A stretch of 64,000 nt of DNA, taken from contig NZ_CP176395.1 in the NCBI RefSeq assembly GCF_046244365.1, positions 2,728,001 to 2,792,000 of the forward strand. Direction: 5' to 3'. Below the pieces are notes generated by a model, which had not been told where the DNA came from, made no database searches, and worked only from the letters and a program-made list of their open reading frames with translations. This DNA comes from Paenibacillus_V sp046244365 (GTDB lineage: Bacteria; Bacillota; Bacilli; Paenibacillales; NBRC-103111). Shown here one piece after another: positions 52,099-61,066 of this stretch. Within the stretch, counting starts at the first letter, position 1. Every line of letters starts with the position of its first letter. The translations under genes were made by a program, and so were the position numbers.

Positions 52099-53070
52099 AT
52101 GAGAGCGGACAGGCTCGTTTCGATCTTATTGCTGTTGCAAAATCACGGTCGAATGTCGGCGAGAGAGCTTGCAGAAAAGCTCGAAGTATCCGAAAGGACG
52201 ATCCATCGCGATATGGAGGCATTGAGCGGGGCGGGGATACCCGTGTTCGCGGAGCGGGGGTCAAACGGCGGTTGGGCGTTAACGGAAGGGTATAGGACCA
52301 ATCTGACCGGGATGAAGTCCGATGAAATTTTATCTCTGCTGCTTGCGCATCCGACCGGTGTTTTGACCGATTTGGGCATGAGCGGCGTGTTCGACATAGC
52401 GTATCAGAAGCTTCTTGCGTCATTCCCGGCTGCATCCCGCCAAGATGCGGAAACCGCACGGCAGCGCATCCATGTGGACGGGGCGGGCTGGCATCAATCC
52501 GTCGAACGGTTTCCCTTGCTGCCGGTCGTACAGGAAGCGATCTGGGGGGATAAGAAGCTTCATATTCGTTATATGCGCGAAGAATCGTCGGTGGAGCGTA
52601 TCGTCGAGCCGCTCGGTCTGGTGGCCAAAAGCAGCATCTGGTATTTCGTCGCCAGGGTGGACGGCGAGCTGCGCACTTATCGGATATCCCGCCTGCTTAG
52701 CGCGCAAATGCTCGAAGAAACGTTCGAAAGGCCCGAACCGTTCGACTTGGCTTCCTATTGGGAAACGTCTACCGAGCAGTTCAAGTCGAAGCTGCCGCGC
52801 TACCCCGCGCAAATCCGGCTCGGCATGAAGGATACGAAGCGAATCGCCCAGCAGCGCTACGTACAGCTTCTGCACGTGCAACCGCCTGATGAGAACGGCA
52901 TGGCCATAGCGGAGGTCGAATTTCATACGCTGGAATCCGCTTGCGAAATCGTGCTGGGATATGGCGGGAGCGTAGAGGTTCTAGTGCCGCACGAGCTGCG
53001 AGATAAAATCGTGTATGAGGCGCAAGCGATCATACGGCGATATGAAGCGGACGCTCGCGGTTCGGAATAA
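52099..53070 (+). CDS. HTH-WYL domain transcriptional regulator (YafY family)
   Basis: 323 aa from ATG 52099 behind AGAGGAGG. The N-terminal HTH_11/DeoR-like helix-turn-helix (MSARELAEKLEVSERTIHRD) is followed by a WYL domain from about residue 145. Its ligand region includes SSIWYFVARVDGELRTYRIS. WYL proteins sense nucleic acids, nucleotides or small ligands and often control stress or defence genes. The target is unknown; no defence genes lie next to it. It is convergent with the DUF4015 gene. Confidence 0.92.
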   Translation: MRADRLVSILLLLQNHGRMSARELAEKLEVSERTIHRDMEALSGAGIPVFAERGSNGGWALTEGYRTNLTGMKSDEILSLLLAHPTGVLTDLGMSGVFDIAYQKLLASFPAASRQDAETARQRIHVDGAGWHQSVERFPLLPVVQEAIWGDKKLHIRYMREESSVERIVEPLGLVAKSSIWYFVARVDGELRTYRISRLLSAQMLEETFERPEPFDLASYWETSTEQFKSKLPRYPAQIRLGMKDTKRIAQQRYVQLLHVQPPDENGMAIAEVEFHTLESACEIVLGYGGSVEVLVPHELRDKIVYEAQAIIRRYEADARGSE

Positions 53071-53087
53071 TCGCTTCCCAATAAATA

Positions 53088-53129
53088 GGGCTATGTCCCA
53101 AGCGCAATGATGCGCTTGGGACATAGCCC
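53088..53129. terminator. Bidirectional terminator with perfect 19-bp stem
   Basis: 53088-53106 and 53111-53129 are exact reverse complements around a 4-base loop. It sits between convergent genes and has a CGTTTT tail on the plus strand. Confidence 0.85.
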
Positions 53130-53136
53130 GTTTTCG

Positions 53137-54348
53137 CTAAGGCGTATAGTCGACACCTTGCGTATAGGAGTTGCCTGCATTCCATAGCAGGAATTCATCC
53201 ACGCCGTTATCCTTAAGCGCTTTGATTTGTTCCTCCACCTCATGCTTGCCGTACTTGATATAGCCTTGTACCCATGAAGCGGTAAAGTCTTGAATCCACG
53301 GCCGGATGACCGGTTTCAAGCCGCCTATCGGTTCCAGCTTCTTATGCGTGTCGACGATAGCCCCGGCGATCGTCTTGTAAGGCTCGGCATCGGGTACTTT
53401 GGCCCCGAACCAGCCTGTACTGTAGTGACTGGGATAAATCATCGGCGCGATAACGTCCACATTTTGCGAGATCGCGTTAAAGTCTTGACCGATCCCTTCG
53501 GCAGCCGGAACGGAAGCCGCATAGCCGAAAATGTCGACCGACACGCGCACTCCTAACGGCGACAGCTGTTCTCGGGCGTATTTGACGAATTCGGCAACCG
53601 CTTCGATTCGCGTTCGTTCGTCTTTCGTATATTGAAGCGTATCGGCGCGTTTTTCAAAGCCTTCCGGAAAGCGGACGTAATCGAATTGAATTTCTTTAAA
53701 GCCTGCCTTGGCCGCTTCCTTGGCGACGGTAATGTTATAATCCCATACTTCTTTGCTGTACGGATTCACGAAGCTGTCCGGAGGGTTTTTGCCGTTGCCC
53801 CACAGCGTGCCGTCCGGGTTCAGGAAGGACAGCTCGGGCTTCATCTTCGCAAGGACGGTATCTTTAAACACGACGATCCGTGCAATCGGATAAACATCAT
53901 GCTCTTTCATCGAGCTCATCAGCTTTCCGATGTCGGGAATGATTTTTTGCGTCGTCCCCCACGCATCCAGCTCCGGATTGCCGGTTTCGTAAGTAATATA
54001 GCCCCAATCGTCCTTAATATCGACGACGACCGCATTCAGATCGGTATCGTCAAGGAGCTTCAGCAGCGTGTTCATGCGGGCTCCGCCCGCGCTGTGCGCC
54101 GTCGCGTAGATGCCCATTACTTTAGGCGCATCCGGCTGGGGGTCGGTCTTATTGACCGGTGTCAGTTTATCGCCCGGCTGCGATTGATCGCCGTTATTCG
54201 CCGGCGGCTTTTCCCCGCCGCCGACATTTTGAACAATCGGCTTTTCCGCTTCCAAGGCGGCCTGAACGAACTGGTCGAACGTCAGGTCCGGATGGCTGCC
54301 GGTCAAATTACCCCAAATCAACGTAAGCAAGGCAAGGATCATTTCCAT
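53137..54348 (-). CDS. Putative glycoside hydrolase (DUF4015 family)
   Basis: 403 aa from ATG 54348. A hydrophobic N-terminus (MILALLTLIWGNLTG) is probably a signal or anchor. It is followed by a low-complexity Pro/Asp/Gly linker (~45-75) and a TIM-barrel-like domain from ~residue 78 (KVMGIYATAHSAGGARMNTL). NAVVVDIKDDWGYITYE, GFKEIQFDYVRFPEG and DVIAPMIYPSHYSTGWFG fit the PF13200 putative glycosyl-hydrolase family. It is probably exported and acts on cell-surface or environmental polysaccharide; no activity is established. Confidence 0.85.
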   Translation of the reverse strand: MEMILALLTLIWGNLTGSHPDLTFDQFVQAALEAEKPIVQNVGGGEKPPANNGDQSQPGDKLTPVNKTDPQPDAPKVMGIYATAHSAGGARMNTLLKLLDDTDLNAVVVDIKDDWGYITYETGNPELDAWGTTQKIIPDIGKLMSSMKEHDVYPIARIVVFKDTVLAKMKPELSFLNPDGTLWGNGKNPPDSFVNPYSKEVWDYNITVAKEAAKAGFKEIQFDYVRFPEGFEKRADTLQYTKDERTRIEAVAEFVKYAREQLSPLGVRVSVDIFGYAASVPAAEGIGQDFNAISQNVDVIAPMIYPSHYSTGWFGAKVPDAEPYKTIAGAIVDTHKKLEPIGGLKPVIRPWIQDFTASWVQGYIKYGKHEVEEQIKALKDNGVDEFLLWNAGNSYTQGVDYTP

Positions 54349-54618
54349 GTTGTCGACACTCCGTTCTCTCCGTTACTCCCATGCGCTGCTTCGAGTCCGT
54401 CGTATGGCCGGTTCGCAGCATCTTCATTATAAAGCACCTACCGGAAGCCGCACAGAGTTTTTAGGACCATTTTGACGGAGCTTGTCCGAATATGCGGAAT
54501 CCTGCTGCGGAGTGCGATAAAAGCGCCTAAGAAAATTGCTGCGGCAGTCTTCTCAGAGTCTGGCAATTCTGATAGGATGGGGGAGGAACTTGGCACGTTA
54601 ATGGAAAGAGTGGAGATC

Positions 54619-55770
54619 ATGAACAGTCAGCTCGCAGTGCTTCGCGGACTAAACGCGGTCTATTACGCGACTACCGCCATATTAAATCCGCTTCTGCCCA
54701 TTTACTTGGCGGGGAAAGGGTACTCCAGCCAGGAAGTCGGCTTGTTCATGATGATCGGCCCGTTCACGGCCGTATTCGCTCAGCCGTTGTTCGGCTATTT
54801 AAGCGACCGCTTTCAAACGCTCAAAAAAATCATTTTTCCGTTATGGCTTTGCGGTTTGGCCGCCAGCTTCGGCTTATTCGCGGTGACGGGCTTCACGTCG
54901 ACATTCATCTTCTCGTTACTTGTTTATTTATTTATATTGCCGTCTATTCCGCTCCTCGACAGTTTGGTTATTAAGGCTACGCATACGTACGGCGTTTCGT
55001 ACGGTTCGGTCAGACTTTGGGGTTCGATAGGGTTTTCCGGCATGGCGCTCGCGACAGGCCTTATGCTGCCGTTTATCGGCGGCGTCGATAATATGAAATA
55101 TGTATATTGGATCGCTTGGCTGCTTCCTTTTCTTCTGCTGCTAAAGCAAAAAGACGAGAAATCGACCGCGCCGCCGATATCGCTGAAAGCGATCGGCGCA
55201 CTGCTGGGAAACCGTCCGTTCCTGTGGTATTTGCTTATGATCTTTCTGATCATGGTACCGCACCGGATGAACGACGTCTTGCTTGGCTTGCATATGAGCG
55301 AGCTTAACGCCAGCGCAGGGATGATCAGCGCCGCTTGGTCGATCGCCGCTTTCAGCGAAATACCGGCATTCGCGCTGCTAAGCCGATACATGCACCGCTT
55401 TCACGAGCTGGCTCTGCTTGGCATCGTGTCGATCTTGTACGCCATACGCTGGGTCGCATTTGCGCTTGTCGACGATCCCTTTATCCTCATGATTCTGCAG
55501 GCAAGCCATATGATTACGTTTGCGGTGTTCTGGGTCGTTGCCGTACAATACACGGTGCGCCTTGTGCCCGAGGAGCTTCGATCCACCGGACAGTCGCTGC
55601 TGTCCGCTGTATTCCTTGGATTGGCGGGCTTGACCGGCGGTTATGTCGGGGGAATCATCCAAGATGCCTGGAACGGCAGCGGTATGTATATGGCAGGCGC
55701 GTTTCTGGCAGCCGTCGCGGCGGTCATGTTTTTGTCGACGCATGCCTATCAGCGACGGAAAGCGGCTTAA
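54619..55770 (+). CDS. MFS transporter (MFS_1-like), second paralogue
   Basis: 383 aa from ATG 54619; in-frame ATGs at 54601 and 54577 are alternatives and the ribosome site does not decide clearly. Twelve membrane helices. LRGLNAVYYATTAILNPLLP opens helix 1, GYLSDRFQTLKK is the loop 2-3 signature and LVPEELRSTGQSLLSAVFLG is the later equivalent. It shares these with the MFS protein at 43832-45022. The substrate is unknown. It is divergent from the DUF4015 gene and followed by a terminator. Confidence 0.87.
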   Translation: MNSQLAVLRGLNAVYYATTAILNPLLPIYLAGKGYSSQEVGLFMMIGPFTAVFAQPLFGYLSDRFQTLKKIIFPLWLCGLAASFGLFAVTGFTSTFIFSLLVYLFILPSIPLLDSLVIKATHTYGVSYGSVRLWGSIGFSGMALATGLMLPFIGGVDNMKYVYWIAWLLPFLLLLKQKDEKSTAPPISLKAIGALLGNRPFLWYLLMIFLIMVPHRMNDVLLGLHMSELNASAGMISAAWSIAAFSEIPAFALLSRYMHRFHELALLGIVSILYAIRWVAFALVDDPFILMILQASHMITFAVFWVVAVQYTVRLVPEELRSTGQSLLSAVFLGLAGLTGGYVGGIIQDAWNGSGMYMAGAFLAAVAAVMFLSTHAYQRRKAA

Positions 55771-55774
55771 TGCC

Positions 55775-55816
55775 AAGCACCTCCTTGCGGCATATCATGC
55801 CAGAAGGAGGTGCTTT
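55775..55816 (+). terminator. Terminator between MFS gene and binding-protein gene
   Basis: A perfect 12-bp stem AAGCACCTCCTT/AAGGAGGTGCTT, followed by TTCC. It lies between convergent genes and may serve both. Confidence 0.8.
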
Positions 55817-55848
55817 TCCGCGTAACATCTCGTTCGTAGGTTGTTAGG

Positions 55849-57198
55849 CTACTCGTTCAAGTAGGTGTTAACCCTGTTTTGGATCAGCTTGCTCACGTCT
55901 TCCGCGGATTTTTGCCCGCTCATGAACGATTCGAATTCTTCCATGGCGATCGATACGACTTTGAAGTCGCTGCCCAGCTTTTTGCCAGCCCCGTCCAGGA
56001 GCTTCTGAATCGTCAGGGTGCGATCTTCCACCGACTTCGCATCCGTTTTCCCATTCGGAACCGGCAGCGAACCCTTCACGATTTTATCGCCGGCTTCCTT
56101 AAGCTTGTTGTCGGTGACGCCTTTATTTATCGGAATATATTTCAATTCAGGGGAGCTTTGCATTTCGTCGGACAGCAAAAATTTGATGAAGGCCCATGCT
56201 TCCGGCTGTACCTTGGATTTGGTATTAATGCCAAGATTGAAAAAAGCTTTGAATGTGCCGCTTTGCGTTTTTCCGTTCAAGCTCGGAGCACGGTAAAACT
56301 GCGTGTTCTCGCGCAGCGAATCGGTTAACGCTTGCTCGGGGTTGTATAAGCCGCTCTTGGAAAACAGTCCTTTGCTGTAGTCGTAAGTAAATTCGGCTTG
56401 AAGGACGCCTTCGTCATACATGGACTTGACTTGCTTCATCATTGCCCGAAACAGTTCCGAGTCGAAGTTCGCTTTGCCGTTCCGGACGAGCTCCGAGTAG
56501 TTGTCTTCTATATATTCGTTTAGGAGTTGAATGGGAAACATGTTGACGAATGCATAGAAATCCGTTCCGGCGTTTTCTTTCAGCTTCTTGGAAATGTCTT
56601 TGAAAGCGTCCCATGTCCATGTCTTGTCGTCGATCGTAATATTTGCTTTTTGGAGCATACCGGTGTTCCCGGAAATCAAGTCTACCGTGAAAAAGAATGG
56701 CATGGCATACAGGCCGTCCCCGTTCTGCGACGATTTGAAAATATTCTGATAATATTTGTTTTTATCGAAGGAAGCGTCCTTGGCCATCATGTCGTACAGA
56801 TTGACGAGCACGCCGTTCTTGACGAATTTATCTTGGGGCAATTCATTCATCTCGATAAGGTCGGAGCCTTTGCCGGAAATGGCCTGTGTCGTCACGGTCT
56901 GGATATATTTCTCGATATCCGCCTGCGATCGGGTCGCAGTCATGCCGTTATCGCTTTTTGGCGTAGCAAGGTGCTCTTTGATCTCGATATGAATGTCGGG
57001 ATGCTTCTCCTCGAATTTCCGGACGGCCGTCTGAAGGAGACGGTCGGTATTCGTGACGGAAACGGTAACCGTTTTTTTGTCTCCCGAAACGGGTGCGCTA
57101 GCGTCCGTTTCGCCATTTGTGCTGCCGTCCTTGCTTGAACAAGCCGTTGCGGTTATGACAAGAGCCATAAGCAGCGGCAAACGCCATCTTTTTTTCAT
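55849..57198 (-). CDS. Extracellular solute-binding lipoprotein of ABC/HlyD module
   Basis: 449 aa from ATG 57198 behind AAGGGTGA. Lipobox ATAC (Cys20), then a Ser/Asp/Gly linker and a family 1 binding-protein body: VRKFEEKHPDIHIEIKEHLA, SGKGSDLIEMNELPQDKF and the C-terminal PEAWAFIKFLLSDEMQ. It is the last gene of the minus-strand operon, 12 bases after the HlyD-like gene. Two permeases in the same operon make it the binding component of an importer. Its ligand is probably a sugar, but that is inference. Confidence 0.87.
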   Translation of the reverse strand: MKKRWRLPLLMALVITATACSSKDGSTNGETDASAPVSGDKKTVTVSVTNTDRLLQTAVRKFEEKHPDIHIEIKEHLATPKSDNGMTATRSQADIEKYIQTVTTQAISGKGSDLIEMNELPQDKFVKNGVLVNLYDMMAKDASFDKNKYYQNIFKSSQNGDGLYAMPFFFTVDLISGNTGMLQKANITIDDKTWTWDAFKDISKKLKENAGTDFYAFVNMFPIQLLNEYIEDNYSELVRNGKANFDSELFRAMMKQVKSMYDEGVLQAEFTYDYSKGLFSKSGLYNPEQALTDSLRENTQFYRAPSLNGKTQSGTFKAFFNLGINTKSKVQPEAWAFIKFLLSDEMQSSPELKYIPINKGVTDNKLKEAGDKIVKGSLPVPNGKTDAKSVEDRTLTIQKLLDGAGKKLGSDFKVVSIAMEEFESFMSGQKSAEDVSKLIQNRVNTYLNE

Positions 57199-57210
57199 TG
57201 CCGATCACCC

Positions 57211-58362
57211 TTATCCTTGTAGTCGAACCTGGCTGCCGTCTTGCAGCGGTTCGCTCGATTCCGTAATGAGGTCGTCCTCGGAAGAGAGGCCGGACAGAAC
57301 GACGATCCCGTCTTCCGCCGATTCTCCGGTAACCAAGTAAGCTTTTTGCGCGTAATACGCGTTACCTAACGCGCTTTTTTTCTCGCGGATGACGAATACG
57401 TAGCTTCCGTTTCCGTCTTTCTTGAGCCATTCCTTGCGTATGACGAGTCCTTGCTGCGACGATTTTTTATCGACCTGCAAGCTTGCCTGCTCACCTCCTT
57501 GAAGGCCTTCGCCGGAAACCGTTACGACAACCGTTTTCTTCTGTTTGACGCCATCGTCAGCCGATCCGTTCTTATCGCTCTGGTCCGGCTTCCCCATAGC
57601 GCCTCCGGTTCCTTCCGCAAACGAATCCTTGATGTCCGTAATTGCGCCCTCCAGCCGTACAGGAGTTGGGCTTTTCACGTTGACCGCCACCTTTTCGCCC
57701 GATTGCAGCAGCGCGGCCGAATCGGCTGTCGTCTGGAACGAAAGTTCGAAGCCCTCGTCGCTTTTGATTAGCGTAACGAGCATCTGTCCTTGCGCTGCGA
57801 TCGCTCCTTTCTCCGCCTTGAGCGCCGCCACTTTCCCGTCAAAAGGCGCCGTCAGGACGCGCTTTCGTGCGATGTCCTTCCGCATGCCGTCAAGCTTTCG
57901 CTTGGCAATCTCCGAGTCGATTTTTTCGAGCTCGAGGTCGCGTTCCGCTTTGCGGACAGCCTCGCCGTTTCCGCTCTGCTGGGCGGCTATAAACTGCTCC
58001 TGAAGCAATTCCCGGTTTATGCTTTGCTTTTTCATTCGGGCTTCTTCGTCAAGCAGAAGCTGCAACGCTTCTGTGTCGTCGAACGTAACAAGCGTCTGCC
58101 CTTTGGTAACCTGATCGCCAGCGGTGACGTGAACTTGGGCGATTGGCCAGCCGTTCTCGCCGGCCAACTCCTTCTTCAGCCTTGGGACAAGCGTTCCGCT
58201 GCCTTTGATGTGGTGCTCCAACGTTTTCTTCAGGGGCTTTTCCGTTACGGCTTTCGGCAGCAAAGCGGTTTGAAGCGTGTTGCTGAACAAAGTCAATCCG
58301 GCGAGTACGAAAAAGAATAAAACGAATACCGTGCCTGCAAGGCGTTGTCTTCTTGACGTCAT
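57211..58362 (-). CDS. HlyD/RND-type membrane-fusion adaptor protein
   Basis: 383 aa. One N-terminal membrane helix (GTVFVLFFFVLAGLTLFSN), then a lipoyl/biotinyl half-motif (IAQVHVTAGDQVTKGQTLVTF). A coiled-coil hairpin follows (~110-175), then the second half-motif (APFDGKVAALKAEKGAIAAQ) and beta-barrel domains. This is the membrane-fusion protein of efflux systems, yet it lies between a binding-protein gene and two sugar-permease genes, with no exporter gene in sight. In monoderms such proteins accompany MacAB-type exporters or act as extracytoplasmic modulators. Its partner here is unclear. Confidence 0.85.
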   Translation of the reverse strand: MTSRRQRLAGTVFVLFFFVLAGLTLFSNTLQTALLPKAVTEKPLKKTLEHHIKGSGTLVPRLKKELAGENGWPIAQVHVTAGDQVTKGQTLVTFDDTEALQLLLDEEARMKKQSINRELLQEQFIAAQQSGNGEAVRKAERDLELEKIDSEIAKRKLDGMRKDIARKRVLTAPFDGKVAALKAEKGAIAAQGQMLVTLIKSDEGFELSFQTTADSAALLQSGEKVAVNVKSPTPVRLEGAITDIKDSFAEGTGGAMGKPDQSDKNGSADDGVKQKKTVVVTVSGEGLQGGEQASLQVDKKSSQQGLVIRKEWLKKDGNGSYVFVIREKKSALGNAYYAQKAYLVTGESAEDGIVVLSGLSSEDDLITESSEPLQDGSQVRLQG

Positions 58363-58390
58363 GATTGATTTCCCTTCTGTGTCGTTCCGG

Positions 58391-59248
58391 CTACCCTTTA
58401 ATGCCCGAAAGCTGAATGCCTTCGATAAAATAACGCTCCATGCACAAGAAAAGCAGCACCATCGGCATCATGTATACGACGGAAGCGGCGAACGAAACGT
58501 CGAACGCTTCCTTCTGGATGCGCGACAGGAAGACGGACAAAGGCTGAAGCTCCGCATCCTGCAAAAAGATGAGCGGCTGCTCCACCATGTTCCAGTAATC
58601 GGCAAATAGGAGAACCACAAGGGCGGCAATGCCCGGCTTCACCATCGGGAGTACGATCGCGACGAACGAGCGGACGTAGCCGGCTCCGTCCATTTGGGCC
58701 GCTTCCATATACGCGGATGGGATGTGGAGCATGAATTGCCGCAGCAGGAACACGCCGAAAGCGGCGAAAATACCGGGCAGAATGATCGCGCCGGGACTGT
58801 TCAACAGCCCGAGCCGGTCCGCCATAATGTAGTTCGGGACCAGCGTCACCTGAAACGGCATGAGCATCGTGAGCAGATAGACGAAAAACAGCGGTTCTCT
58901 CCCCGGAAATCGCAGCTTGGCAAAGGCAAAAGCGGCGAGCGCCGCCACTGCGACTTGTCCGGCAATGATCGGAACGACCATATATACGGAATTCCAGAAC
59001 ATGTGCAAAAACTGCGGCGTCGCGATCAGCACTTTATAGTACTGTCCGAAGGATACCCAGTCGGGAATCCACTTTACATTGACCAATTCGGACGAGGAGC
59101 TGCTGCCGAGCATGCCGTAGTTGGACGTGATTTCCCGCGCCGACATGAAAGAGTTGACGACGGTCAGAACGACCGGTACGAGCAGCATGCAGGCTACGGA
59201 CACTAACAGAACCGTTCGCAGCAGGGGCATTGCGTATTCTTTTTTCAC
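58391..59248 (-). CDS. Carbohydrate ABC transporter permease of ABC/HlyD module
   Basis: 285 aa from GTG 59248, with AGGAGG 6 bases upstream. Six membrane helices. The EAA loop is YMEAAQMDGAGYVRSFVAIV, and the C-terminus ends YFIEGIQLSGIKG, the usual MalG-type ending. It pairs with the permease gene 31 bases upstream. No ATPase gene is present. Confidence 0.9.
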   Translation of the reverse strand: MKKEYAMPLLRTVLLVSVACMLLVPVVLTVVNSFMSAREITSNYGMLGSSSSSELVNVKWIPDWVSFGQYYKVLIATPQFLHMFWNSVYMVVPIIAGQVAVAALAAFAFAKLRFPGREPLFFVYLLTMLMPFQVTLVPNYIMADRLGLLNSPGAIILPGIFAAFGVFLLRQFMLHIPSAYMEAAQMDGAGYVRSFVAIVLPMVKPGIAALVVLLFADYWNMVEQPLIFLQDAELQPLSVFLSRIQKEAFDVSFAASVVYMMPMVLLFLCMERYFIEGIQLSGIKG

Positions 59249-59279
59249 CGTTGACCTCCTAAAGCGTAATTCAGCTTGT

Positions 59280-60149
59280 TTATTCCATAAAATTGCGGAA
59301 CATCCGCTCCGCTCGGAACAGCACGGCGACAAGCGCCAGAATGCAAACCGCCATTAAGGAAGAAGCGGCCGAAAGCTTCTGGATATCGAGAGACAGAAAC
59401 ATGTTGTTCATGTAGTGCTGAAGCGTATAAATGCGGTCATGCGGATAGTCGCCGGCGACCAGATACGTTTCCCGGAACACTTTGAACGAGTTCAAGACGG
59501 ACATGAGCACGACGAGAAACGTAGTGGGCGTCAGGTATACGAGCGTAATGCCGAACAGCTTGCGGGCGGAGCCTGCGCCTTCCAGATCCGCGATTTCGTA
59601 GTATTGCTCGGGAATGTTCTGCAGTCCGGCGAGGAAGAGCACGACGTTATACCCGACGTTCTTCCAAACGTAAATGAGAATAATGACAATCCCGGCCCAG
59701 TCGGATTTCATCCAGTCGGTGCGGCTTATGCCGAAGTGTCCCAACAGAGCGTTCAAAGCGCCGTTCCAGTCGAACAATAGTTGCCAAACGAGAACGATCG
59801 AGGCTACCGGCACGACAAGCGGAAGGACGTATGCCGTACGCAGCCAGTTTCGGAAAAACACCCGCCGGTTCAGAGACAGCGCCAATGCAAGCGATAGCAC
59901 AACGAGTACCGGAACGCTGCTGACCGTAAACCGGAACGTGTTTGCTGCGGCCTTTTGAAAGGACGAGCTGTGAAAAAGCGCGGCGTAGTTGGCAAGCGTC
60001 AAGGCGCTGCCGCCGAGCTTGTCCTGAAACGAGTATAGGATGCTTCGCCCGAACGGAATGATATAGAAAACGGCGAATCCGATTAGGCTTGGAGCCAGAA
60101 AACAAAACGCCGCCCACCGCTCTCGCCGCGTCAATCGATACCTTTTCAT
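59280..60149 (-). CDS. Sugar ABC transporter permease (MalF/UgpA type) of ABC/HlyD module
   Basis: 289 aa from ATG 60149 behind GGGAGGG. Six membrane helices, opening with RERWAAFCFLAPSLIGFAVF, typical of MalF/UgpA-type subunits. The EAA loop reads QYYEIADLEGAGSARKLFGI. It is the first gene of a four-gene operon (permease, permease, HlyD-like, binding protein) transcribed divergently from the response-regulator gene. Confidence 0.9.
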   Translation of the reverse strand: MKRYRLTRRERWAAFCFLAPSLIGFAVFYIIPFGRSILYSFQDKLGGSALTLANYAALFHSSSFQKAAANTFRFTVSSVPVLVVLSLALALSLNRRVFFRNWLRTAYVLPLVVPVASIVLVWQLLFDWNGALNALLGHFGISRTDWMKSDWAGIVIILIYVWKNVGYNVVLFLAGLQNIPEQYYEIADLEGAGSARKLFGITLVYLTPTTFLVVLMSVLNSFKVFRETYLVAGDYPHDRIYTLQHYMNNMFLSLDIQKLSAASSLMAVCILALVAVLFRAERMFRNFME

Positions 60150-60221
60150 CTAAACGACCCTCCCTTGCCAGACGATACTCGTGCTGCTAATGCCGTTCGT
60201 TCGCCTTCGTCTTACAAGTTC

Positions 60222-60278
60222 AAGTGTACAAATAAGCTTCGGCAAAACTTAGGAACAAGTGTGTAAAAAGTGTGGAAA
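60222..60278 (+). promoter_or_regulatory. Direct-repeat operator candidate for the OmpR-type regulator
   Basis: AAGTGTACAAA (60222-60232), AAGTGTGTAAA (60257-60267) and AAGTGTGGAAA (60268-60278). The last two are spaced exactly 11 bases apart, one helical turn. They lie in the 197-base gap between the divergent ABC operon and the regulator gene. Confidence 0.6.
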
Positions 60279-60300
60279 GGCCCTGCGGCGAATCTTTTTT

Positions 60301-60309
60301 TGCTAGAAT
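60301..60309 (+). promoter_or_regulatory. Extended -10 promoter of the two-component genes
   Basis: TGC-TAGAAT, 37 bases before the start codon and just downstream of the AAGTGT direct repeats; the -35 is poor, as is usual for activator-dependent promoters. Confidence 0.5.
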
Positions 60310-60346
60310 GGGGTCACGAAACGCTGGACATGTGGGAGGTTACAAG

Positions 60347-61066
60347 ATGCAGTCATACCAGATCGCCGTTGTGGACGATGATGATCGCATTCGCGAGATC
60401 GTAGAGGCCTATTTGCGGAAGGAAGGGTACCGAACCGTCGGAGTCGTTTCCGCGGAAGACGCCATGGAGCTATGGCAGCAAGAGCCGCCGGATATGTGGA
60501 TTCTCGATATTATGCTGCCGGGCATTAACGGGTACGAACTTTGCCGTCAAATCCGCAAGGAAGCGGAGGTGCCGATCATTATGATCTCGGCGAGAGACGA
60601 AGAGGTCGATAAAATACTGGGACTCGAGCTCGGCAGCGACGACTATATGACGAAGCCATTCAGTCCTAGAGAGCTGGTAGCCCGGGTCAAACGGTTGTTT
60701 CACCGCTTCGGGGCGGCCCGTTCCGAGCAAGGCGGCGAAACGGCTTTGTCTTCACGGAAGTCTTCCGTCGAAATCGGCGCTTTACGGCTTGCTTTGGAGG
60801 AACGGCGGGTTTTTTGGCACGGTGAAGAGATGGAGATGACGCTGAAGGAGTTTTCGCTGCTCCAGGCGATTGCGGAACAGCCGAATCGGGCTTTTTCGCG
60901 GGACGAGCTTTTGACTTTGGTGTGGGGCGGGGATTACTTCGGAAGCGACCGGGCGATCGACGATTTGGTCAAAAGGCTGCGAAGAAAGCTGGACGAACTT
61001 CCAATCGAAACGGTTTGGGGCTTCGGTTACCGGTTGCGCGCAGAGGAAGGAGGCGGCTCGGCATGA
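60347..61066 (+). CDS. OmpR/PhoB family response regulator
   Basis: 239 aa from ATG 60347 behind GGGAGGT. The receiver domain (~1-120) has the acidic pair at Asp11/Asp12, the phosphoacceptor Asp54 (LDIMLPG) and the switch Lys in DYMTKPFS. The C-terminal winged-helix DNA-binding domain (~145-235) includes FSRDELLTLVWGGDYFGSDR and WGFGYRLR. It overlaps the sensor-kinase gene by 4 bases. The direct repeats upstream suggest autoregulation and control of the divergent ABC/HlyD operon. Confidence 0.94.
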   Translation: MQSYQIAVVDDDDRIREIVEAYLRKEGYRTVGVVSAEDAMELWQQEPPDMWILDIMLPGINGYELCRQIRKEAEVPIIMISARDEEVDKILGLELGSDDYMTKPFSPRELVARVKRLFHRFGAARSEQGGETALSSRKSSVEIGALRLALEERRVFWHGEEMEMTLKEFSLLQAIAEQPNRAFSRDELLTLVWGGDYFGSDRAIDDLVKRLRRKLDELPIETVWGFGYRLRAEEGGGSA

